From Liquidambar formosana (lineage: Eukaryota > Streptophyta > Magnoliopsida > Saxifragales > Altingiaceae): a stretch of 64,000 bases of DNA. Under the pieces are notes generated by a model. It worked only from the letters and a program-made list of their open reading frames with translations, did not search any database and was not told the DNA's origin. The DNA lies in assembly GCA_039720395.1 (NCBI GenBank), contig CM077820.1, forward strand, positions 15,399,848 to 15,463,847, in the 5' to 3' direction. This document shows positions 54,796 through 64,000 of the stretch, piece by piece; the first letter of the stretch is position 1; each line of letters begins with the position of its first letter. The translations under genes were made by a program, and so were the position numbers.

Positions 54796-57573
54796 TGTCA
54801 CACCCCATTTTTGCACCACCTTACTAGGGCTCATCATTCCATGCATGTTTTTGTTTTGTTTTTGAGTCTAGTCACTTGCATTAGTTTTCTAGAGTCACAA
54901 GGACAATGGATATGAATTTTGGTTCAAATTGGAGTTGATCTTGAGGGATAATAAGAGCTTTTGTGACTTGAGGGGCATAATCGTCTTTTAAGTCCCAAAC
55001 TTTTCATTTGACCTTGGAATGATCTCCAAATTGTCAATTGGAGTTCATATGGATGCATATGAGATATTTCTAGGTTCAATTTGGTAAGTCAATGGCTCGG
55101 GATTAAAATGGCTCGATGTAGTTCGAGTTGGTTAATTGACCCTTCCTTGGGTTAGCTCTAATTGACTCACAATTACCAACCAAATCTTTTCAAATTGACT
55201 TTCATTAGTCATCATTTTACCCTCAAAAGTGTTTCATGAAGTTCAATTTTGATATGGCCTGATGATGAGTTTAGTGTGGTTATTTACGGATTATCCTTGA
55301 AGAATTAGTGCGAATCACAGCATGAGATTTTTGGTTAAAATGAAAAGAAAATTATTTTATTAAATTAGCCATTTTTATCATGACACTAACACGTGTACGT
55401 ATGTGATGAGTGTGTGTACGCACATACGATACATGTGCATGCGTGTTAGCGGTCAGTCTCCCAATTTTTATAAAAGACAATTTCCTTTTCCTATTTAGAT
55501 TAGAAGTCTTTTATCATTATAAAATACCTTTTGATTATTCTCCGAGGAAACCTAGTCCAGGAAGGAAAGGGAAACTCCAGATTTCAGCTATAAATACTCT
55601 CTTAATGTCTTTAAACAAGGGGGAGGAGAAGAGGGTTTGGAGGGAGTGAAATTCGTCATAATTCAGCAGCAGATTTTCTGAAAACCAGCAGTCGTATTTT
55701 AATCATAACTCTTTCATCTGAAGTCAGAATTTGATGAAATTGGTCTTTTTAGAAAGATAATTCAATTCTCTACAACTTTGTATTTCACAAGCTTTGTCCA
55801 AATCCAACGTTTTCATACCCAAAAACGCGATTGAAGTTGCTGCTGCTGCAAAGTGACGAAAATCACTTTTCTTTTCTCTTGTTCTCTTTTTGTTTTCTAT
55901 TTCTTTTCAAAGTTGAGTGAGTTTTGATCTCTTTGCTGTGATACCACTTTGACAAAGAGGAGGATTCGTGTTGGTTTGATTCACTCTAAAGACCTGAGGA
56001 GCCACGAACAATTACAAACACAAGGGAAGGCCCTTCCTAAGGTATTCTCCTTCTCTATTCAAGCTTAAACTAGGTTTTCATATGGGTTAGGCTTATTGCA
56101 TGTTAAAGGTGACCTTTTTATCATGTATTAACACTCTAGCTAGTTAATATACATGGAATATCTATTGTTTATCTACTGTTTAGCATGCTTTAGGGCTGTC
56201 CTTTAGGTTTTTAATGCATAGTTATGATTCTTGTGCTCCTATTGTCCTTGTGCTAGGATTAGTGTCATTGCATGTTAGAGTTAGGATTTTCATCATGTTA
56301 TATTGCTTTAGTTAGTTAATATGCATGATTTAATTTCTGTTTAGTTTGGTTTTCGCATGATTAAAGTATGTCTTGTGAGTCTTTAAGCATATTTGTGAGT
56401 TTAGGGTTTTAGAGTCATTGTTTTGTGTTTTTTTTCATATAGCATGATAAAGTAGACTTTTTTATTGGTTTTTCTTCGTGTTTGCTGTATATGTTTTTCG
56501 TATGGAGTAAACATGATAGTTTTGCATGCATGTTAGTATGTTTTAAGGTTTTTATGCATGATATGGTTCTAGGAATATGTTAGGACTTATTATTGTTCGC
56601 TGTTTTTGCTATTGGCATGCTTAGTGGATGATTTTAGGTCATAATACTATTCTGTCCAGATTTGCATGTTAGTGTTTTCGCATGGTTTTGAGCACTTGTA
56701 AGGGTGCAAATAGGTGTGGTGTTTGTCCTATGGCAAATAGGGCTGCTTATGTCTGAAATAGCTAATGTTTGGAGTAATTGCGCTCAGGTAAGTGGGTGTG
56801 AAGGTGCCCCAATTCACCTTTCTTCCTTATCCCTTCTCTTCTCCCTATTTAGGGTTAATTTTTAATATGATCCTATGGTTTAATCAAAGGTTTCCTTAAC
56901 CAACAAAATTCTGGTTTTTATTAAAGTTTCCATTTTGTGGATTTCTTTCCTAAAATCAAACTTTCTATCATATTCAACTCTTTTGATCAAATAAGGAAAC
57001 CTAGGGTTTTAACCATAGGTTTATATTAGGTCTTAACCCTAATTCTAATCGAACTACGTGGACTTTGATCCATGTATTTCGTTGCATGGTACGTAGGCGC
57101 TCTTCGTGAGGCTCAAGTCTGTTCTAGGATCCAAGCATCCTAGGTTTATTTATGTTTTCTTTTATTCTTTTTATTTTCTGTTTTATTTGTTTATTATGCA
57201 TGGATGGATGAATGAAATATATGATATGCATGCAATTCTTGTGATGATATACTTGCTGATTTTTGTATGGGAAAGACTTTAATTTAGCCCAAATGAACTG
57301 AGAGACCGAAAGGGTGACATAGGTGCCTATAGGCTTTGCCTAGAACCTTCCCATGTCATAACTTAGCCTCCGAATCCCCGATTTCTTTGGTTTTCAAAAG
57401 ATTGGTTTTTGCCTTTCCTTTTTTATGGAGTCATTCAAATTGTTTTCCTAAAACAAACTATTTTTAGGGTTTTCCTTGTTTCCTTTAAAAAATAAGGTGG
57501 CGACTCCTTTCCTTTTTCTTTTTCAAATCCATTTTCTTTCAATCCCTTGTGGGCCCAATTTTCGGGGTTCACA
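54796..57573 (+). mobile_element. solo LTR of a different gypsy family
   Basis: Starts TGTCACACCCC and ends GGGGTTCACA, flanked by GCGAG at 54791-54795 and 57574-57578. 2778 bp without retroviral coding. It contains a TATA-like CTATAAATAC near 55589. The structure fits unequal recombination between the two LTRs of a full element. Orientation is taken from TG...CA and the TATA-like box. Confidence 0.85.
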
Positions 57574-60500
57574 GCGAGTATTTGTAAATCTTGTTGCTTG
57601 GTAATCTCGGGACAAGAGTTGTCTGTGGACTTGATTGCCCTAGAAATGACAGGATATGATGTAATCCTGGGCATGGATTGGTTGTCATCCAATCAAGCAG
57701 TGATGGATTGTTACTCCAAAAAGGTGTCATTCTGTTCTCCTGACGGAATCTCGTTTTCTTTCTATGGGGATAAATATATTCCCTTACCAGATGCTGTGCT
57801 GGACTTACCTATTCCCCGTATCAAGTCAGCAGGATATGTAAGTTTTCTAGCAAGCATTCGTGGTGATGGACAGAATAAGGTGCATCCGATCTTCATTCTA
57901 GTAGTACAGGAATTCCCAGATGTCTTTCCAGATGACCTACCGGGTTTACCTCCAAGGAGGGAGGTTGAGTTTGCTATTAAGGTGTATCCTGGTACATCTC
58001 CTATCTCTATTACTCCCTATCGGATGGCACCAGCAGAATTGAGAGAGTTGAAGACTCAATTGAATGAGCTTAAGAGTAAGGGATTCATTCGACCTAGTGT
58101 CTCCCCGTTGGGAGCACCTGTTTTATTCGTGAAAAAGAAAGATGGTACTCTGAGGCTATGTATAGATTATCGACAGCTGAATCGGGTAACTATCAAGAAC
58201 AAGTACCCTCTACCTCGTATAGATGATTTATTTGATCAACTTAGAGGGTCTTGTGTTTTCTCTAAGATCGATCTTCGATCTGGTTATCATCAACTATTGA
58301 TCAAGGATGATGATGTCAAGAAGACGGCGTTTAATACTCGCTATGGACACTACGAGTTCACTGTGATGCCTTTTGGGTTAACTAATGCACCCGCGGCATT
58401 CATGGATCTGATGAATAGGATTTTTCATCCCTATCTCGATCAATTTATAGTGGTGTTCATAGATGACATTTTGATTTACTCGCGAACCCCAGAGGAACAC
58501 GAAACACATTTGCGTATAGCCTTACAATTGTTGAGAGAGCATAGGTTGTATGCTAAGAAAGAGAAATGTGAGTTCTGGATGCGCGAGGTGAGATTCCTCG
58601 GTCATGTAGTATCTGAAGCAGGGATCTCTATGGATCCTGAGAAGGTGGAGGCGATCCTAAATTGGGAACGACCTAGAAGTGTCACCGAGATTCGTAGTTT
58701 CCTCGGTTTAGCAGGATACTATAGGAGATTTGTACAGGGATTCTCCAGTATTGCTGCACCTTTAACAAGGTTAACACGAAAAGGAGTTTACTTTGTATGG
58801 GATGAAGAGTGTGATCAGGCATTTAATGCCCTTAAGGAGTGTTTAACCACTGCACCGGTATTGATTATACCTCAGAGTGGAGAACCATATACAGTGTATT
58901 CTGACGCTTCCTTGAAAGGGTTGGGATGCGTTCTGATGCAGCATGGCAGAGTTGTAGCTTATGGATCTCGACAATTGAAACCCCATGAGAAGAACTACCC
59001 TACCCACGATTTGGAATTGGCAGCTGTGGTGTTTGCTTTAAAGATTTGGAGATGTTACCTATATGGGGAGAGATTTGAAGTGTATACTGATCATAAAAGC
59101 TTGAAGTATATCTTTACTCAAAAGGATCTCAATTTGCGCCAAACTCGGTGGTTAGAGTACCTCGAGGATTACGACTTTGAGATACAATACCATCCAGGTA
59201 GGGCCAATGTAGTGGCGGATGCCTTGAGTAGGAAATCTCAAGGTATAGCTTATAATCTTGTGGTAGCCAAATCAAAGATATTGGCAGACCTACGTGAGTA
59301 CAATCTTTGTATTGGAGGTAAGAAGCAGAAGGTTTGTGTCTATAATGCAGTGGCTAGACCAGTTATCTTACAGAAGGTCTTAGATGGTCAGTGGAAGGAC
59401 CCTGCATTAGTAAATGTTCGACTTCGCCTGAATAATGGCGAGAATATGGACAAATGGTCAGTTGGAAATGATCTTGGCTTAAGGTTCAAAGGAAGATTAG
59501 CTGTTCCTAACGACAGATCTTTAAAAGAAGAAATTCTTGATGTGGCACATCGATCCAAGTTTTCTATTCATCCTGGTAATAACAAGATGTATAAAGACTT
59601 GAGGAGACAATATTGGTGGAGAGGAATGAAGAAAGATGTTGCTCGATACGTAGCACAATGTTTGAATTGTCAAGTAGTGAAAGCTGAACATAAGAAGCCG
59701 CCAGGATTACTCCGACCTTTACCCATTCCGCAATGGAAATGGGAGGATATTACTATGGATTTTGTGGTGGGACTACCTTGTACTCCCCAGAAGCATAATG
59801 CCATCTGGGTCATAGTAGACAGATTAACCAAATCGGCCCATTTCATACCCGTCCGCACCAATTACTCCATAGAGAAACTGGCTAAGTTGTATATCAATGA
59901 GATTGTTCGATTGCATGGGGCACCAGTGCGCATTGTATCAGATAGGGATCCAAGATTTGCTTCACGATTTTGGAATACTTTACAAGAGGCCTTGGGAACT
60001 CGAGTACAAATGAGTTCAGCTTTTCATCCAGAGACTGATGGTCAGTCTGAAAGGACCATTCAAATCTTAGAAGATATGCTAAGGGCTTGTGCCCTAGAAT
60101 TTGGGGGTAGTTGGATTGATCATCTAGCTTTAGCAGAGTTTTCTTACAACAACAGTTATCAATCTAGTATTGGGATGGCCCCTTTTGAGGCTCTTTATGG
60201 GCGTCCATGTAGATCGCCACTATGTTGGGCAGAAGTAGGTGATGCCAAGTTATTGGGCCCAGATCTGGTAAGAGAAACCACAGAGAAGATTAAGGTTATT
60301 CGTGAGCGTCTTCATACGGCCCAGGATCGTCAAAAGTTGTATGCTGACAGACGCAGACGCGAGTTAACTTTTAATGCTGGCGATTGGGTGTTGTTGAAGG
60401 TTTCTCCAAGAAGAGGGACAATTCGTTTTGGCAAGAAAGGAAAGTTAGCCCCCAGGTATATAGGCCCATTTCAGATAATTGAGCCTGTAGGAGAGGTTGC

Positions 60501-60795
60501 TTATCGGGTAGCATTACCTCCACAATTTGCAGCTATGCACCCAGTTTTCCATGTTTCAATGTTGCGAAAATGCATTACGAATCACACACCCATCATTGAC
60601 TGGCAGGATGTTCAGATTCACAAGGACATGTCTTATGAGGAGAAGCCAGTACAAATCTTAGACTGCCAAGACCGAGTATTGCGCAATAAGGTTATTCCAC
60701 AAGTTAAGGTATTGTGGAACCACCATGGAGTGGAGGAGGCTACTTGGGAACTGGAGTCAGCTATACAAGAGAAGTACCCATATTTGTTTCAATAA
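57574..60795 (+). pseudogene. gypsy pol: RT, RNase H, integrase, chromodomain
   Basis: Open to the stop at 60795. VILGMDWLS (protease end), RT with LCIDYRQLN and FIDDILIYS (about 58457), RNase [11 protein letters not shown] (about 58897), integrase HHCC zinc region (about 59549-59690) and D,D,E core ([29 protein letters not shown]), and a chromodomain-like end [16 protein letters not shown]. The latter assigns it to chromoviruses, Tekay/Del-like. All catalytic motifs look intact; the defect is upstream (gag stops and solo LTR). Confidence 0.9.
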
Positions 60796-60847
60796 TCAGG
60801 TGAGTATTCGAAATTCGGGGACGAATTTCCTATTAAGTTGGGGGGAT

Positions 60848-62795
60848 TGTAACAACCGTAATTTGAAAGTAAGGTATTAAGGGTTTAAGCTGCTGAATTT
60901 TGGCTAAGTGTGGGGAAAAAGTGAATTTTCGTAAATCTTTGTTTTTAAAGATAATTTTTGGCGGTAATAGAAGTTTATAATATTATAAGACTTCTGTGAT
61001 TTTATGGGATTTTATTAGCATGTTTGGATTGGATTCCTCACATGTTTGTTTTAGGAAAATCTGTCGGGCGACATATTTTGTACTAAAACTTGGAAATGAG
61101 ATTTTGATATACTTGGAATTTGATTTTTTTGATATTTTATTTGGATTCAAATGGGGGGTTATTTGCTTATTTTCATTAAATAACTTAAAGTAAAAAGATA
61201 GAATGAAAATAAGGCTGTAAAGGGTATTCTGTCTATTTGAGTCTACTGAATTGTGATTTTAGTCGACTGAATTTCACAGAAGCTAAAACTTTCAATTCTG
61301 AGAAATTTGAGTCGACTGAAATGTCAATTCAGTCGACTGAATCATCAATTCAGTTGACTGAATGGGAAATTGAGTCGACTGATTTGGGCGATAACTCACA
61401 TTTCAGCTGAAATGACGCATGTGCCCCTCTGTGGTTTTAAAACCCCCTTAACCCGAACCAAACCTTCTCATTTTCAGTACTTGAGCTCCAAACACCTAGA
61501 GAGAGAGAGAGAAGCACAGGAGAGAAAGAGGGGGGAGCTCAACGGTGTGGAGTGTGACCACGGGAGCTCGGGTTCGACCCCACCACGCATGGATCTTGTG
61601 ATTTCCACCCTGATCTACACGTGTGCACCCTTAGATTCATGTTTCTAGCCACTATTTGAGAGGTAGGTGCATTTTTCATGGTTGTAAACCATTGTATGCA
61701 TGATTTGGTATATTATCATGGGTTTTTGCATGTTTACATGGGATTGGGGTTTGAATTTTTTTAAAAAAATTCATATATTTGGGAAAATTAGGGTTTTGTT
61801 TTATACCCTATTTAGTTATATTGGTGTTGTTTTGCATACCCTCTCATGATTTGGATTACAATGGGTTGATTTTAGAAAACCTATTTGATAAATCCTTGTA
61901 ATGGACTATTTAAGGGTCACTTTTATATAAGTGTTGGAAATCCATTTTTCTAAAATTATAAATAAAAATGAATGTGATGATAAGGGGTACTTTCCGGTCT
62001 TAATGACCGTAGTGTTCCCGAAATGAGGTTACTTTCTGGATCCATGTAAGATTCATAGTGTTTCCTCAGGATGAGGTTACTTTCTGGACCCATGTAGGGA
62101 TCCATAGTGTTTCCTCTCATTTCCGCGCGCGAGGGCCCCGTATGACCTGGGGAGGATTATTCAGTTTGAAAGACTGATGATGTTGTAAATTGCCAGATAT
62201 GGCGGAATTATGTTATGAATGATTTTCATGTTCTCTTGTACTTGTTTTAAAATTTGTAATTTGCAACCCCTTATTATCTCATTTTATTTCATTGGTCATA
62301 ATGGTTTTAAAACCTTGATATACAACTTTGAAAAATGTATTCTACTGAGTTTATACTCACGCCTATTTCTAAAACCTTTTGCAGACTTTGAGCAAAGTAG
62401 GGATGACTCTTATGAGGAGGCATCACATCGGGCTTAGCATAAGCATTGCATTATGGATGTTGTGCAAATGTATTTTACAAATTTTGTGGCCTGTATATTA
62501 TTTAGACAGACTTATTGTATTATATACTGCCTGTATTGACAATAGAACTCTGTGGGAACTAGTATGCCAGCTTATTTTAATCACCTGTTGTGGATGGTTG
62601 AATGATTTTGATTTTAAATTGAACAGGTTTAAACTGTCGAGAAATTGGTATGTCCTATTTTCAAACAGGACCATGCCGGATTTTCTAAAAATATTTTATA
62701 CAGTTATAATTTTTATTATAAACCATTCCTTGAACTTCATTTTTATTTATTCTTCTTTCTGTTGACACGTCATAGCCTATTTTCGGGTCGTGACA
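60848..62795 (+). mobile_element. gypsy 3' LTR, complete
   Basis: Starts TGTAACAACC after the purine tract and ends GGGTCGTGACA. Partner of the split 5' LTR. Differences by eye include GGGTGACAG/GGGCGACAT near the start and CGCGCAAGG/CGCGCGAGG near 62130. Confidence 0.92.
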
Positions 62796-63480
62796 TTTCT
62801 TGTTCAATAGCCTCTTCCGGAGTACTATTTTCTATATTTTGTTGCCCTTTTATTTTCCTCTTCCGGGGAACTAAATCTTTTGAACCCAAGGGTCTACCAC
62901 GCTTCAAGCGTGTAGTAGATGATTCATTTGCTGCAATAATAGTAGACTTACCAATTGGTACATTGATCTTTGCTGGTGTACCAATAGATGATTCATTAAT
63001 AACCACTTCTGAGCGATCCCACAATTCTTTTGTACATGTATAGTTTATGGAAATTTCTTCATTTCCATGTACATATGCCTCTTTATTGTTTTCTGTCTCT
63101 TCAGGGACATTTTCCTCTTCAGGAGTTATTAAATCAGAATTTGTGGGAATATTTATTTCTTGTTCAATAGCCTCTTCCGGAGTACTATTTTCTATATTTT
63201 GTTGCCCTTTTATTTTCCTCTTCCGGGGAACTAAATCTTTTGAACCCAAGGGTCTACCATGCTTCAGGCGTGTAGTAGATGATTCATTTGCTGCAATAAT
63301 AGTAGACTCACCAATTGGTACATTGATCTTTGCTGGTGTGTTTGCAGCCGGTATATAAGACTTAGTTATTTTTGCTGCGTCTGTAAATGCATCTGGCATT
63401 TGATTAGCAATCTTCTGAAGATGAGTGATCCTCTGTACTTCAGTTTCACATTGAGCAGTACGTGGATCAAGATGGGACAA
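62796..63480 (-). pseudogene. Ty1/copia pol, right part (linker before RT) with internal tandem duplication
   Basis: Continues the copia frame interrupted at 40858. Contains LDPRTAQCETEVQRI, MPDAFTDAAKITKSYIP, and two copies (period 360 bp: 62801 vs 63161) of a block with TPAKINVPIG, KRGRPLGSKD (AT-hook-like) and NSTPEEAIEQE. The gypsy element sits inside this repeated area. Confidence 0.85.
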
Positions 63481-64000
63481 AGATGGTACATTCTAAGAAA
63501 GTTCACGTCGTTCTTCTATCAGTGGATTTCCTCCTCCTAACGACGGGAACTATGTTTCATCAAAATGACAATCTGCAAATCTTGCTGTAAAAACATCACT
63601 TTGTGAGTTTGGGTGTGTGAATTCTTACCATACTGTGATTACCATCCCTTACCATCATTGTGATTATGTTAAAGTATAAAGATCTTTATGTTAGAGCACT
63701 TCTGGTGCGCTACCACATGTGTTTCAATTGTGCTTATAATCGTATAGAAGAGAAAATATTTAATATGAGCTTCTACCCCAAAATCATAGAGGTAATATAA
63801 AGATATTCCTTATTTCCATTGTTAATGGTTTCAATATGATAACTATTTACGATGTAAATTTTAAAAACTCAATAAATTTCTTCTACTTCTGGTAGAATAT
63901 AAAGAATTGTCAACATAAATTTTTGTTCTTTTTGGCAATATTATATTTGCTCTTCTGGAACCTTCAATTAGGTTAGATGAACCTCATATGGTATTGACAA
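63481..64000 (-). pseudogene. Ty1/copia pol, decayed integrase-side remnant
   Basis: Minus strand: FTARFADCHFDET-stop-FPSLGGGNPL just upstream of the linker. Near 64000-63780, ANIILPKRTKIYVDN, LYSTRSRRNLLSF and YHIETINNGNKEYLYITSMI are recognisable as the pre-integrase part of a copia polyprotein. The integrase core between them is largely missing or unreadable (63580-63770), so the element carries a deletion plus stops. It continues beyond the window. Confidence 0.7.

Larger units (their letters stand above)
40859..62795 (+). mobile_element. Ty3/gypsy element (Tekay/Del chromovirus-like), nested in copia
   Basis: LTRs start TGTAACAACCGTAATTTG and end GGGTCGTGACA. 3' LTR 60848-62795 (1948 bp); 5' LTR 40859-41207 plus about 51411-53052, split by the pararetrovirus. 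The primer-binding site TGGTATCAGAGC (53060) is 7 bases after the LTR, and a polypurine tract AGTTGGGGGGA (about 60835) lies before the 3' LTR. 5-bp duplication TTTCT. By eye the two LTRs differ by only about fifteen substitutions plus one indel near the viral insertion, so the insertion is recent. Without the two nested inserts the element is about 9 kb. Confidence 0.92.

Noticed and set aside
55400..55649. 79-codon ORF in the solo LTR
   Set aside because: No family features and lies within LTR sequence bounded by target duplications.
1..64000. CRISPR arrays, rRNA, bacterial operons
   Set aside because: No regularly spaced identical repeats with unique spacers, no rRNA motifs, and the coding content is plant nuclear with spliceosomal introns.

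Overview
The window is plant nuclear DNA, most likely from a eudicot. It is AT-rich and carries spliced genes, a CC-NBS-LRR disease-resistance gene, a CYP706-type cytochrome P450, an LRK10-like receptor kinase remnant, Ty1/copia and Ty3/gypsy retrotransposons, several MITE types, and an endogenous pararetrovirus (family Caulimoviridae). I cannot name the species. No bacterial genes, CRISPR arrays, rRNA or tRNA genes were seen; the TGGTATCAGAGC-like strings are retroelement primer-binding sites.

Layout. (1) 0.46-3.4 kb: two diverged copies of the same NLR leader, one split by a truncated LINE, with a fold-back MITE and small hairpins between them. (2) 3.99-15.97 kb: one CC-NBS-LRR gene on + with long introns. 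It has a nonsense codon in the CC region and a frameshift near the NB-ARC/LRR boundary, so it is probably a pseudogene; its LRR exons have been tandemly duplicated. (3) 16-26 kb: three copies of a local repeat around a broken LRK10-like kinase, plus LINE remnants. (4) 26.2-37.2 kb: a cluster of CYP706-like sequences: one nearly complete copy on - with one premature stop and a GC-AG intron, one truncated copy carrying two hAT-type MITEs, and two smaller fragments, one ending at a TRIM element. (5) 38.4-64 kb: a nested set of elements. A decayed copia element (-) is split by a Tekay-like gypsy element (40859-62795, target duplication TTTCT). The gypsy element is itself interrupted twice: its 5' LTR holds a rearranged pararetrovirus (about 41.2-51.4 kb), and its protease region holds a solo LTR of another gypsy family (54796-57573, target duplication GCGAG).

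The most notable item is the pararetrovirus. It has an uninterrupted 2372-codon polyprotein frame (movement protein, capsid/zinc knuckle, protease, reverse transcriptase, RNase H, and a long C-terminal region I cannot assign). It sits inside the LTR of a gypsy element whose two LTRs still look nearly identical, so the viral insertion must be younger than that already young element. A partial second viral copy lies head-to-head with it, forming a large inverted repeat that could give double-stranded RNA if read through.

Relative order of events inferred from nesting: copia first, then gypsy, then (order unresolved) the solo-LTR parent element and the pararetrovirus. The cellular genes form no operon-like unit. 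The NLR and kinase are typical of fast-evolving plant defence clusters, and the P450s are typical of tandemly duplicated specialised metabolism genes.
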